Assembly (NCBI GenBank): GCA_018365455.1
Contig: JAGZJZ010000007.1
Coordinates: 62,001-126,000 of the forward strand
Direction of reading: 5' to 3'
From: Clostridiales bacterium
GTDB taxonomy: Bacteria > Bacillota > Clostridia > Lachnospirales > Lachnospiraceae
Length of the DNA: 64,000 nucleotides
In this document: in pieces, positions 17,318 through 26,281 of the stretch
Position numbering within the stretch: the first letter of the stretch is position 1
Layout of the letters: the number at the start of each line of letters is the position of its first letter
Notes under the pieces: model-generated
What the model saw: only the letters and a program-made list of their open reading frames with translations
Databases searched by the model: none
What the model was told of the DNA's origin: nothing
Position numbers and translations under genes: made by a program

Positions 17318-18091
17318 ATGTTTCAAGAGGAAGTAGGACTTGTATGTAATGCATCAAAAGCAAAAGTAAATCTGTTAAAGAACAACCCGGCTGGATATTT
17401 TCTGGCGTCTTTATTTGGAGGGATGTACATAGGTTTTGGTATACTGCTGATTTTTACCGCCGGAGGCATATTAAATGCAGCGGGTTCGCCGGCAACGAAG
17501 ATTGTTATGGGAGCATGCTTTGGCGTTGCCTTAAGCCTTGTTGTAATTGCGGGAGCAGAATTATTTACCGGTAATAATTTTGTTATGACGGTTGGTCTAT
17601 ACAGAAAAGAAGTGACATTTAAAGATACACTGGTATTATGGGTAGTCTGTTGGATCGGTAATCTGCTGGGTGCTGTTATATTGGGAGTCTTGTATCATGT
17701 GACCGGACTTGCCGGCGGACCGGTGGGAGAGTTTATAGCTAAAACATCGGAAGCGAAAATGGCAGTTTCATTCTTTCCACTGCTGACAAGGGGCATATTA
17801 TGTAATATACTTGTATGTATAGCAGTATGGTGCGGATTTAAATGCAAATCTGAGGCAGGTAAATTAATCATGATCTTCTGGTGTCTGTTTGTGTTTATTA
17901 CCGTGGGATTTGAACACAGCATCGCCAATATGACCCTTTTAACCGTGGGACTTTTAGATCCATATACTTTTGCAGTCAGTCTCGGAGGATTTGTATACAA
18001 CCTCTTGGTGGTTACACTTGGAAATATGATTGGTGGAATCCTGTTCGTCGCCGTTCCTTACTGCGTGATAGCAAAGCAGAGAAAAAAATAA
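17318..18091 (+). CDS. Formate/nitrite transporter family channel, probable hydrosulfide channel
   Basis: A 257-aa FNT-family membrane channel with six helices. The start at 17318 (MFQEEVGLVC) is favoured by AAGGAGA 6 nt upstream; an earlier in-frame ATG would add 16 charged residues. FNT signatures include ELFTGNNFVM near residue 85 and GFEHSIANM near residue 190. The gene leads a cluster with a Crp/Fnr regulator and asrABC, the sulfite reductase. In Clostridioides difficile an FNT member linked to asr genes is a characterised hydrosulfide channel, so export of HS- made by AsrABC is the best inference. Formate or nitrite transport cannot be excluded by sequence alone. Confidence 0.9.
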   Translation: MFQEEVGLVCNASKAKVNLLKNNPAGYFLASLFGGMYIGFGILLIFTAGGILNAAGSPATKIVMGACFGVALSLVVIAGAELFTGNNFVMTVGLYRKEVTFKDTLVLWVVCWIGNLLGAVILGVLYHVTGLAGGPVGEFIAKTSEAKMAVSFFPLLTRGILCNILVCIAVWCGFKCKSEAGKLIMIFWCLFVFITVGFEHSIANMTLLTVGLLDPYTFAVSLGGFVYNLLVVTLGNMIGGILFVAVPYCVIAKQRKK

Positions 18092-18112
18092 TCAGAGATA
18101 AGGAGCACCCGT

Positions 18113-18802
18113 ATGAAAGAGATATCCATAAATGAAATGAAAAAATTAGATTTTTTCCAGGAAATTCCCTGCAGCATGATTCAGACGATTTTAAACCAGT
18201 CTATGGTGGTATCGTATGAAAAGCCGGAGGTTATATTTCATGCAAAGGATATCGTGAACTTTGTGTACATTATTATCAGCGGAAAAGCATCGATCTATAA
18301 TATAACGAAACATGGAAATCGCAAAATTATTTTCATACTGGGTAAAGGGAATCTGGTGAATCATAACATTTTAAGTGAAAAGCCGGTATCTGTATTTTGT
18401 GAGGCGGTCTGTCCGCTAAAGCTGCTGCAGATCAGAAAAAATGACTTCTTAAAATGGATGGACCAGGAACCGGCATTGATGCATTCGGTAATGAGATCCT
18501 ATGAGCGGTATCTGTGGAGAATGAGCCATCAATTGAAAAATACCACAGGTAATATGTACCTGGAACGAAAGATTGTAGCAAAGCTTTGGAAACTGGGGCG
18601 TGACTTCGGCGTGGAAACGGAGGAAGGAATTAAAATTGATGTGGAACTGACCATGAACCTGCTGGCAGATCTTCTGGGGGCGCCAAGAGAAAATGTGTCG
18701 CGGGCATGTAAGAATTTAAGCAACAGAGAACTGCTGATTTATAAAAACCGGCATTTCATTCTTCCTATGCCGGATGAACTGGCGGCATTTTATAAGGCAT
18801 AG
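18113..18802 (+). CDS. Crp/Fnr family transcriptional regulator
   Basis: A 229-aa regulator with an N-terminal cyclic-nucleotide-binding-like beta-roll (about 20-125), a long dimerisation helix and a C-terminal winged helix (ELTMNLLADLLGAPRENVSRA is the helix-turn-helix region, about 180-200). The N-terminus lacks a Fnr-type cysteine cluster, so a direct Fe-S oxygen sensor is unlikely. The ribosome binding site is AAGGAGCACC. It lies 21 bp after the FNT gene and 83 bp before asrA, and a Crp/Fnr-type site sits at the FNT promoter, so it probably controls the whole unit including itself. The signal is unknown. Confidence 0.93.
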   Translation: MKEISINEMKKLDFFQEIPCSMIQTILNQSMVVSYEKPEVIFHAKDIVNFVYIIISGKASIYNITKHGNRKIIFILGKGNLVNHNILSEKPVSVFCEAVCPLKLLQIRKNDFLKWMDQEPALMHSVMRSYERYLWRMSHQLKNTTGNMYLERKIVAKLWKLGRDFGVETEEGIKIDVELTMNLLADLLGAPRENVSRACKNLSNRELLIYKNRHFILPMPDELAAFYKA

Positions 18803-18819
18803 ATTTTCATATACGCTCT

Positions 18820-18842
18820 ACTGTTTACCAGGAACAAACAGT
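18820..18842. promoter_or_regulatory. Inverted repeat in the crp-asrA gap
   Basis: ACTGTTT and AAACAGT flank a 9-nt spacer about 45 bp upstream of asrA. No T-run follows, so an operator or a small RNA hairpin is more likely than a terminator. Confidence 0.4.
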
Positions 18843-18885
18843 TTGCAAAAAGCAGATAAATAAATTACAAGAAAGGATAATGACT

Positions 18886-19902
18886 ATGGGAAATCTTTTA
18901 AAAAGAGAAGTAGCAGATCGGTTTTTGGTGGAATTGTCAGAATCATACGATGTTTATGCACCCATGGTATTTGAAGGGGAAGGATGTTTTTCAGATACGG
19001 ATGTGATCCGCTATGGAAAGATCAAATCCTTTGGGGATATCGTATGGGACAAGAAATCGGAGTATAGTTTTAAGGAGGTATTGCTGCCGATTTCAGATAC
19101 CATTCTGTACTTTACGGAAAAAGAAATGAAGGTTCCGGACAGGGATGAGAAGAAAAAGATCATATTGCTTCGAAGCTGTGACTTGCATGGTTTAAAACGT
19201 CTGGATGAAATATATCTGAAAAACGGAGCAGAGGATTATTATTATAAAAGGATTCGTGAAAATACCCGTTTCGTATTGATGGGATGTACGACTTCTTTTG
19301 ACTCCTGTTTTTGCGTAAGTATGGGGACAAATCAGACGGATGAATATGATGCATATCTGAAAATGGATGAAGAACATGTATATCTGGACTGCCGGGATGC
19401 AAAACTGAAGTCTCAGATCGATGGTTTTGAAAGCAAAGAAGAGGAGCTTGCCATTGATTTTGTAACAGAAAATGAAGAGAAAATAGAAATTCCGGAAACG
19501 CTGCCTGCCGGAATCCAGGATGCGGAATTTTGGAAAGAGTATGCGGGAAGATGTATCGGCTGCGGGCGCTGCAATTTCGTCTGTCCCACCTGTACCTGTT
19601 TTACCATGCAGGATGTTTTCTATAAAGACAATCCCAAAGCAGGGGAGAGAAGAAGAGTCTGGGGTTCCTGTCAGGTAGATGGATTTACAGATATGGCAGG
19701 CAATATCAGCTTCCGCAAGGACCAGGGTCAAAGGATGCGCTTTAAGGTGTTACATAAGGTATATGATTATAAGAAACGGTTTGGGTATCAGATGTGTGTA
19801 GGCTGTGGACGCTGTGAGGATGTCTGCCCGGAATACATCTCTTACCTAGCATGTATCCGCAAATTAGCACAGGAAAAGGAAGGGGGAAATGAAAATGTGT
19901 AA
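18886..19902 (+). CDS. asrA: Anaerobic sulfite reductase subunit A
   Basis: A 338-aa iron-sulfur subunit of the AsrABC sulfite reductase, which reduces sulfite to sulfide in the cytoplasm. Two ferredoxin-type 4Fe-4S clusters are visible near the C-terminus: CIGCGRCNFVC and CVGCGRCEDVC. The GAAAGGA site stands 8 nt before the ATG at 18886 but only 2 nt before the in-frame ATG at 18880, so the later start is preferred. The gene end overlaps the asrB start by 14 bp, showing tight co-translation. AsrA passes electrons between AsrB and AsrC according to the known family. Confidence 0.95.
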   Translation: MGNLLKREVADRFLVELSESYDVYAPMVFEGEGCFSDTDVIRYGKIKSFGDIVWDKKSEYSFKEVLLPISDTILYFTEKEMKVPDRDEKKKIILLRSCDLHGLKRLDEIYLKNGAEDYYYKRIRENTRFVLMGCTTSFDSCFCVSMGTNQTDEYDAYLKMDEEHVYLDCRDAKLKSQIDGFESKEEELAIDFVTENEEKIEIPETLPAGIQDAEFWKEYAGRCIGCGRCNFVCPTCTCFTMQDVFYKDNPKAGERRRVWGSCQVDGFTDMAGNISFRKDQGQRMRFKVLHKVYDYKKRFGYQMCVGCGRCEDVCPEYISYLACIRKLAQEKEGGNENV

Positions 19903-20683
19903 TGAATATATCCCTTTTTTATCAGAAATTAAAGAGGTTCAGAAACATACGGAAATCGAATATACCTTTCGGATGGCTTATGTGGGAGATGTAAAACCGG
20001 GACAGTTTTTTGAAGTATCTATTCCGAAATTCGGAGAGGCTCCAATTTCGGTCAGCGGTATCGGAGAGGATTATGTAGATCTTACAATCCGTAAAGTGGG
20101 TAAGGTTACCAATGAAATCTTTGAAAACCAGGCAGGACAGAGCCTGTTCATGCGGGGACCTTATGGAAATGGTTTCGAAGTGGAGGATTATAAGGGCAAA
20201 GAACTGATTATAGTTGCTGGCGGCACCGGCGTTTCACCGGTTAAGGGCGTTATTGATTACTTTGGAGAGCATATCGGTGAAACAAAAGGAATGAGTGTAA
20301 TTGCAGGATTTAAGGGACCGAAAGATATTTTGTTTCGGGACAGTATTAAACGCTGGGAAAAACAGATGAATCTTACCATTACCGTGGATCAGGCAGATGA
20401 GCCTGGGTATAAAGAGGGAATGGTTACCGCATATATCCCGGAACTTGAAATACGTGATCTTAATCAGGTTGCCGCAATCGTGGTAGGGCCTCCTGTTATG
20501 ATGAAATTTACGGTTTTGGAACTGCAAAAGCGAGGCATAAAAGAGGAACAGATCTGGATTTCTCAGGAACGTAAGATGTGTTGTGGTATTGGGAAATGCG
20601 GTCACTGCAAAATGGACGATACCTATATCTGTCTGGACGGCCCGGTATTTAACTATACCAAGGGCAAGAATTTATTTGACTAA
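19889..20683 (+). CDS. asrB: Anaerobic sulfite reductase subunit B
   Basis: A 264-aa flavoprotein subunit that takes electrons from NAD(P)H. The N-terminal FAD-binding barrel contains GPYGNGF, the NAD-binding half has VAGGTGVSPVKG (about 110), and the C-terminus holds the Cys-rich iron-sulfur motif CCGIGKCGHC (about 231-240) with a fourth Cys in ICLDGP, as in dihydroorotate dehydrogenase electron-transfer subunits. Two in-frame ATGs (19889, 19895) follow AGGAAGGGG and either could start. It overlaps asrA and is 12 bp from asrC. Confidence 0.95.
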   Translation: MKMCNEYIPFLSEIKEVQKHTEIEYTFRMAYVGDVKPGQFFEVSIPKFGEAPISVSGIGEDYVDLTIRKVGKVTNEIFENQAGQSLFMRGPYGNGFEVEDYKGKELIIVAGGTGVSPVKGVIDYFGEHIGETKGMSVIAGFKGPKDILFRDSIKRWEKQMNLTITVDQADEPGYKEGMVTAYIPELEIRDLNQVAAIVVGPPVMMKFTVLELQKRGIKEEQIWISQERKMCCGIGKCGHCKMDDTYICLDGPVFNYTKGKNLFD

Positions 20684-20695
20684 GGAGGTGTCAGA

Positions 20696-21664
20696 ATGGA
20701 TATTAATACAAAAAAAGTAAAGAAAAATGCTTTCCGTATTTCAAAGGAGCGGGGAATGACTGCTTCCAGAGTACGTGTTCCCGGTGGAAAATGCAATGCC
20801 GAGGTTCTGGGAATGGTTAAAGAAATTGCTGACAAATACGGAAATGGAAATGTGCATCTGACAACCAGACAGGGGTTTGAAATCGAGGGAATTTCCTTAG
20901 ATGATATCGATAAAGTAAATGAAATGCTGCAGCCGATTATTGAAAACCTGGGAACCAATCAGGTGAATCCCAATACTGGATATCCGTCATCCGGAACAAG
21001 AAATGTATCGGCATGTATCGGAAACCGTGTCTGTCCTTTCGGCAATTATAATACGGCGGAATTTGCCAGAAGAATAGAAGACGCCATATTCCCAAATGAC
21101 CTGCATTTTAAGATAGCCCTGACCGGATGTGCCAATGACTGTATCAAAGCCAGAATGCATGATTTTGGAATCATCGGAATGACACTGCCTCAGTATGACC
21201 CATCCAGATGCGTTACCTGCGGTGCATGTGTGAAAGGTTGTGACAAGCTTTCTGTGAAAGCGCTCTCAAAAGAGAACGATAAGGTTGTAAGATATGAAGA
21301 ATTATGTGTAGGCTGCGGCGTCTGCGTTACCAAATGCCCGACCCGTGCATTTACCAGAAGTAAACAAAAATACTATCGTCTGACCATCATGGGACGTACC
21401 GGTAAGAGAAATCCCAGACTGGGAGAGGACTTTATGGTCTGGGTGGACGAAGATACCATAATTAAGGTTATTTTAAATACCTATAAATTTGTAGAGAAAT
21501 ACATTGACCGCAATGCGCCGGGCGGTAAAGAGCATGTGGGATATATCATTGACCGCGTGGGATTTGCGGAATTTAAAAAGTGGGCGTTAGAAGGTGTGGA
21601 ACTGCTGCCGGAGACTATCGTTAAAGAGCATGTTTACTGGAGCGGAATTCATTATAGATTGTAA
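20696..21664 (+). CDS. asrC: Anaerobic sulfite reductase subunit C (siroheme)
   Basis: The 322-aa catalytic subunit, with siroheme plus 4Fe-4S centres, that reduces sulfite to sulfide. The siroheme/4Fe-4S cysteines are in CIGNRVCPF (about 104-110) and TGCANDC (about 142-148), followed by two ferredoxin motifs CVTCGACVKGC and CVGCGVCVTKC inserted as in AsrC. AAGGAGGTG precedes the ATG. It needs siroheme; a precorrin-2 dehydrogenase, one step of that pathway, lies at 59166 in the same window but is not linked. Last gene of the sulfite unit. Confidence 0.95.
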   Translation: MDINTKKVKKNAFRISKERGMTASRVRVPGGKCNAEVLGMVKEIADKYGNGNVHLTTRQGFEIEGISLDDIDKVNEMLQPIIENLGTNQVNPNTGYPSSGTRNVSACIGNRVCPFGNYNTAEFARRIEDAIFPNDLHFKIALTGCANDCIKARMHDFGIIGMTLPQYDPSRCVTCGACVKGCDKLSVKALSKENDKVVRYEELCVGCGVCVTKCPTRAFTRSKQKYYRLTIMGRTGKRNPRLGEDFMVWVDEDTIIKVILNTYKFVEKYIDRNAPGGKEHVGYIIDRVGFAEFKKWALEGVELLPETIVKEHVYWSGIHYRL

Positions 21665-21687
21665 ATAAATGGCTGATCGGTTATAAT
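21659..21687 (+). promoter_or_regulatory. Promoter of the rhomboid gene
   Basis: TTGTAA (21659-21664, overlapping the asrC stop) and a perfect TATAAT (21682-21687) are 17 bp apart. Confidence 0.6.
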
Positions 21688-21701
21688 AGTGTCAGTGAAG
21701 G

Positions 21702-21743
21702 ATAACCCGGAGCAAGCGGATTGATGCCGAAGCTTCGGGTTAT
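21702..21743 (+). terminator. Hairpin between asrC and the rhomboid gene
   Basis: ATAACCCGGAGC and GCTTCGGGTTAT form a stem with one mismatch, followed by a weak TATTTATATA. It lies after the predicted rhomboid start site, so it may end asr read-through or attenuate the rhomboid message. Confidence 0.55.
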
Positions 21744-21770
21744 TTATATATCCGGAAAGGAAAGAAAAAG

Positions 21771-22358
21771 ATGAACAGTTTAAAAAAGATAACCTATAAT
21801 TCACCTGTCATTTTAACATTTACGATTATTTCATTTGCCGCTTTAATGCTCAACTATATTACGGGAGGATGGACGAACCGCATGCTCTTTTCGGTTTACC
21901 GGTCTTCCATGACAAGCCCTCTGTACTTTATCCGGTTAATTGGGCATGTATTTGGACACGGGGGCTGGGAACATTTCAGCGGAAATATGATTACCCTCCT
22001 ATTAATCGGTCCTTTGCTGGAAGAAAAATACGGCAGTCTGAATATCGGTATTCTGATGCTTGTGACGGCAGTAATAACCGGAATTGTGAATATACTGTTT
22101 TTCCCGGGGACGGCATTACTGGGTGCCAGCGGGATTGTCTTTGCGCTGATCATGCTTACTTCTTTAAGCAGCATGAGAGGGGAGGGCATTCCGTTAACCT
22201 TTTTAATTGTGGCAGTATTTTACTTCGGAGGCCAGCTGTACGAAGGGTTATTTGTTAAAAATAACATCGCCAATTTAACTCATATATTAGGTGGTATACT
22301 GGGATGCGGGTTTGGGTTTGTCTTCAAACCAAAGCTTGGTTCTGCAAAGTATAAATAA
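21771..22358 (+). CDS. Rhomboid family intramembrane serine protease
   Basis: A 195-aa rhomboid protease with six predicted membrane helices. The catalytic Ser is in GASGIVFAL (about residue 123), the catalytic His in LTHILGGILG (about 168), and the oxyanion-type residues are in HGGWEHFSGNM (about 64-74). GGAAAGGAAAG precedes the ATG. Such enzymes cleave membrane proteins within the bilayer; the target here is unknown. It has its own promoter and terminator and no functional link to the asr genes is apparent. Confidence 0.93.
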   Translation: MNSLKKITYNSPVILTFTIISFAALMLNYITGGWTNRMLFSVYRSSMTSPLYFIRLIGHVFGHGGWEHFSGNMITLLLIGPLLEEKYGSLNIGILMLVTAVITGIVNILFFPGTALLGASGIVFALIMLTSLSSMRGEGIPLTFLIVAVFYFGGQLYEGLFVKNNIANLTHILGGILGCGFGFVFKPKLGSAKYK

Positions 22359-22374
22359 GAATAATAAAAGTTTA

Positions 22375-22426
22375 GGACTGTGACCTTTGATAATGAAGTA
22401 TTTATCAGGGAAACAGTCTTTTTTTT
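22375..22426 (+). terminator. Intrinsic terminator after the rhomboid gene
   Basis: GGACTGT pairs with ACAGTC around an inner TGATAA/TTATCA helix, followed by eight T residues. Confidence 0.85.
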
Positions 22427-22470
22427 GGATTTTTATCAGATGCTAAAAAATTATACATTCGCCTCCCTTT

Positions 22471-22500
22471 TTTACAAAGACATAGATAAAGACATATAGT
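22471..22500 (+). promoter_or_regulatory. Candidate promoter of the GH43 gene
   Basis: TTTACA (22471-22476) and TATAGT (22495-22500) are 18 bp apart, giving a leader of about 140 nt before the ATG at 22646. Confidence 0.45.
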
Positions 22501-22523
22501 AAAGTCTATTTATAAGTAAACCC

Positions 22524-22630
22524 AGGTTGGTCAGATGTCCCGCCGCAGGCAGCGGGGCATCTTGAACTTGACCTTAAGGCAGCAGCCAAACGGACCCGCA
22601 AGGGAACGTCTGGCTCGCACGGGCAAGAAA
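22524..22630 (+). ncRNA. GC-rich structured leader of the GH43 gene
   Basis: Two hairpins are visible in an otherwise AT-rich intergenic context. The first pairs AGATGTCCCGC (22533-22543) with GCGGGGCATCT (22552-22562). The second pairs GCCAAAC with GTCTGGC (22585-22614) around CCC-GCAA-GGG, a GNRA-type tetraloop on a 3-bp stem. I do not recognise a known riboswitch class. Confidence 0.4.
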
Positions 22631-22645
22631 GGAAGGAGTACAGGA

Positions 22646-25600
22646 ATGAAGAGTCGAATGAGAAAGATGAATCAAGTGATTGCAGCAGTTATGGTGTCGG
22701 CATTAGTGATGTCTAATGTGGGCAGCTATACCGCACTGGCGGCACCGGACATGCAGGGGGTGGAAGCACAAGCTGAGCGCCCGGTTTTAGAAGGTACCGG
22801 TGAGGTGCTTTACCAGGAAGATTTCACCAATGCAGATAACTGGAACACTTACAATGGATGGGATCTCGGCACATGGTCTGTGAATGACCACATTTACACC
22901 GTAACAGAAGGCAGGGGAGACAAGGCTTTAGCGAAGGATCAGAACTTTTCCGATTTTGTTTATGAGGCAGATGTAACCGTAAATAACCAGCAGACAAATC
23001 TGGATGACAAGAGCAGTGCCCAGGCAGGTGTGCTGTTTCGTGTAACCAACCCAATGGATAACCATGGGGATGGATACAATGGCTACTATTTCTGTATCGA
23101 TGCCCATAACGGCAGGGTAATGCTCGGTAAAGTTTCCGGAACTACCTGGACAGAAATAGCGGCAAAGGAGACTACTATTGATTATGGAGAAACTTATCAC
23201 ATAACCGTTGCAGTATCCGGAAATCATATCGTTTGCTATATAGATTATGACGGAGAACACTATGCAAAACTGGATGTTACAGACAGCGACCATGGGGCGG
23301 GAACTATCGGATTGCGTAACTGGCTTTCCAGTGCATCTTTTGAAAACGTGAAAGTTTCGGAATATACAGAACCGGAATTGGCAGGGGAGACATACCAGAA
23401 TCCACTGCTGGAGAACTGTGCAGATCCTGATGTTTTATATTATAACGGAACGTATTATCTCTATCCTACCAACGCAGGGGCGGATGAAAACGGTATTAAA
23501 GTTTATACTTCTACAGATTTAGTGAACTGGACCGATAAGGGCTGGGCACTGGAGAAGGATAATGTCTGGGGAAATACCCATTTCTGGGCACCGGATGTCA
23601 TTGAACGGGACGGCACTTTCTATATGTACTATACCGCAGAGGAACACCTAGGGGTAGCCACCAGCAAATCACCTCTGGGACCATTTACCCAGGAGAGCCA
23701 GGTTCCCATGCATAACGATATAAAAGAAATCGATGCCCATGCATATATGGATGATGACGGGCAGTATTACTTGTATTTTGTACGATTCGACAATGGCAAT
23801 CTCATCTATGGTGCAAAATTAAATGATGATATGGAGTCAATTGATGAATCCACGTTAAAATGTATCCTGGTACCGGAAGACGGCTGGGAAACATCCATGG
23901 GCAGAATTAACGAAGGCCCGTTTATGCTGAAGAAGGACGGCGTCTATTACCTGACTTATTCCGGAGCCCATTTCCAGAGTCCGGGTTACGGATCGGGATA
24001 TGCCACCAGCAGTGACCCGCTGGGAGATTATACAAAGTATGAAAATAATCCCATTATGCAGTCCAACAGCCTTGCACACGGAACGGGTCATCACGGGATA
24101 GTTGAGTCACCGGATGGCAAAGAGTTATTCATGGTATACCATTGCCATAACAGTCTGGAAGCGGCGGATCCCAGAAAATTCTGCATCGACAGAATACAGT
24201 TTACCCAGGATCAGGCAGGGGAAACAATTTTAGAAGTAAAAGGTCCTACCGTTACCAGACAGGATGTTCCTTCCGGTGCCGTGAATGTAAACAATCTGAT
24301 CTCCTATACAAAACCGGACAATCTGGATCTTACGGCGGAAGAAGGCAGTGCACCACAGACCTGGCAGCTGCCGGACAGCGTAAATGGCTTAGTTACCTCA
24401 AAGAGTGAGCCTGGCGTCACCTATACAGCACAGATTCAGTGGGAAGAACCTTACTATGAAACAGAAAACAATGAAAGCCGTGCAGTGATACAGGGACATA
24501 TCCTGCTGCCGGAGGGTATTGCAAACCTTGGAAATATCAATCTGGATGTGGAAGCAGTTGTGAAGTTCACTTCCCAGCCAGTAGAAGAAAAAGAAATCGT
24601 AAAAATGGAAGCAGAAAATGCTGTAATTACCGCACCCGCAAAAATAACGGACAGATCAGATGCTTCCGGCAAGAAAAAAGTCGGCATGATCGACAACGGC
24701 GATGCCACTGTGACCTTTGAGGTAAATGCAAAGACAGCCGGAACCTACCGGATTGATGTAGCAGCAGGCAGCGGTACCGATCAGCCAAATGCATCCCACA
24801 AGTATTATGTTAATGGGGATCTCAATCATGCAGAAATTGTTCAGTATCAGTCATACGGTTGGGATAACTGGAGGCTCTATCCAATCCAGGTAGAATTGAA
24901 AGCCGGAAAGAATACGGTTACATTCACCCATTCCGGGGAAGCAAAAAGCTTTAGCGAACTGGATTATATCCTTTTCTATACAAAAAATCATTCCATTGAG
25001 CAAATCCAGCTGGATGGTGCAGATTTAGCGGATTATCAAAAGAACAAGCTGGATTATGATGTTGACGTGGAAAGTCTGGACAATCTTCCGGAAGTAACAG
25101 CCATTTTAGGTGAGAATGTGAGCGAATCATTTGATCTGACGATTACCCAGCCTACCAGACAAAATCCGGTAAGCGAGATTACCCTTACGGGAAAGACAGA
25201 CAAAACTTATCCGCTTACCTATACTTTGCATTTTTATGACCAGAATGCATTTACCAATCCAATCGTAAACTATGGTGCAGATCCGTATGTTACCTATCAG
25301 GATGGTTATTATTATTATGTAAGGGTAAATCAGGACAGAGCAATCTATGTCTCCAGAGCACCCGAATTAAACCGCATTGCAGCTACTCAGCCAGTGGCAG
25401 TTTACAGCCCATCCGGTACAGAACCATCAGTTGAATTGTGGGCACCGGAAATCCATTTTATCAATGGAAAATGGTATATCTATTATACCGCCGGAGCTGG
25501 AGCTGACCATAGAATGTATGTGCTGGAAAGCAAAACAGACAATGCAATGGGCGAATATGAATTTAAAGGAAAGTTATCCCCGGATACAGACAGATGGGCA

Positions 25601-26281
25601 ATTGACCAGACTGTATTAGAGTACAATGGCAAACTATACGCTGTATGGTCCGGGTGGGATGGAATGGTAAATGAAGAACAGCGGATATACATTGCTGAAA
25701 TGTCAGATCCCTGTACCATTTCCGGAAAAAGAGTAATGCTTTCAAAGCCGGAATACAATTGGGAGCTGGATGGTTTCCCGAGGATTAATGAAGGCCCACA
25801 GGTTCTGGTATCACCGGATGGCGTTGCCAATATTATTTTTTCGGCAAGCGGAAGCTGGACGGATAATTACTGTCTGGGAAGATTGACACTGAAAAAGGGA
25901 GGAGATCCGATGAAAGCAGAAGACTGGGAAAAAGCAACAGAACCGGTCTTCCAGAAAAATCCGCCAAGTACTTATTCTACCGGACATGCCTGCTTTACCG
26001 TATCTCCGGATGGAACAGAAAATTATCTGGTATATCACGCTACTAAAGGTTCCGGGCAGAATTGGAACGGACGCGGTGTCCGTACTCAAAAATTCACCTG
26101 GAATGAGGATGGAACACCTAATTTTGGTAAAGCAATTGCCTACAATGGAAAAGTAAATCAGCCATCAGGAACACCGGTTATCCCCAGAGACCGTTACGAG
26201 GCAGAAGACGGCATATTAAGTGGCGGAGCGGTAATCTGTGACACCTATAATTCTTCGGGCGGACAGAAGATTGCTAATTAA
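22646..26281 (+). CDS. Secreted two-domain GH43 glycosidase, prematurely terminated
   Basis: This is the first 1211 residues of a very large exported glycosidase. The ATG at 22646 follows GGAAGGAG; residues 1-34 are a signal peptide ending in ALAA. Then come a concanavalin-like domain (about 50-240), a first GH43 five-blade propeller (about 248-530; base Asp in CADPDV, acid Glu in NEGPFM), a carbohydrate-binding domain beginning VKMEAENAV (about 650-780), and a second GH43 (about 868-1170; GADPYV, NEGPQV). A further CBM begins at RYEAEDGIL and is cut by TAA at 26279-26281. The same frame stays open to 27568. GH43 enzymes typically attack arabinan or xylan; the substrate is inferred only. Confidence 0.85.
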   Translation: MKSRMRKMNQVIAAVMVSALVMSNVGSYTALAAPDMQGVEAQAERPVLEGTGEVLYQEDFTNADNWNTYNGWDLGTWSVNDHIYTVTEGRGDKALAKDQNFSDFVYEADVTVNNQQTNLDDKSSAQAGVLFRVTNPMDNHGDGYNGYYFCIDAHNGRVMLGKVSGTTWTEIAAKETTIDYGETYHITVAVSGNHIVCYIDYDGEHYAKLDVTDSDHGAGTIGLRNWLSSASFENVKVSEYTEPELAGETYQNPLLENCADPDVLYYNGTYYLYPTNAGADENGIKVYTSTDLVNWTDKGWALEKDNVWGNTHFWAPDVIERDGTFYMYYTAEEHLGVATSKSPLGPFTQESQVPMHNDIKEIDAHAYMDDDGQYYLYFVRFDNGNLIYGAKLNDDMESIDESTLKCILVPEDGWETSMGRINEGPFMLKKDGVYYLTYSGAHFQSPGYGSGYATSSDPLGDYTKYENNPIMQSNSLAHGTGHHGIVESPDGKELFMVYHCHNSLEAADPRKFCIDRIQFTQDQAGETILEVKGPTVTRQDVPSGAVNVNNLISYTKPDNLDLTAEEGSAPQTWQLPDSVNGLVTSKSEPGVTYTAQIQWEEPYYETENNESRAVIQGHILLPEGIANLGNINLDVEAVVKFTSQPVEEKEIVKMEAENAVITAPAKITDRSDASGKKKVGMIDNGDATVTFEVNAKTAGTYRIDVAAGSGTDQPNASHKYYVNGDLNHAEIVQYQSYGWDNWRLYPIQVELKAGKNTVTFTHSGEAKSFSELDYILFYTKNHSIEQIQLDGADLADYQKNKLDYDVDVESLDNLPEVTAILGENVSESFDLTITQPTRQNPVSEITLTGKTDKTYPLTYTLHFYDQNAFTNPIVNYGADPYVTYQDGYYYYVRVNQDRAIYVSRAPELNRIAATQPVAVYSPSGTEPSVELWAPEIHFINGKWYIYYTAGAGADHRMYVLESKTDNAMGEYEFKGKLSPDTDRWAIDQTVLEYNGKLYAVWSGWDGMVNEEQRIYIAEMSDPCTISGKRVMLSKPEYNWELDGFPRINEGPQVLVSPDGVANIIFSASGSWTDNYCLGRLTLKKGGDPMKAEDWEKATEPVFQKNPPSTYSTGHACFTVSPDGTENYLVYHATKGSGQNWNGRGVRTQKFTWNEDGTPNFGKAIAYNGKVNQPSGTPVIPRDRYEAEDGILSGGAVICDTYNSSGGQKIAN

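Noticed and set aside
22585..22614. GNRA hairpin as part of a c-di-GMP-I riboswitch
   Set aside because: The tetraloop hairpin resembles P2 superficially, but the conserved junction and tetraloop receptor sequences of that class are not present.
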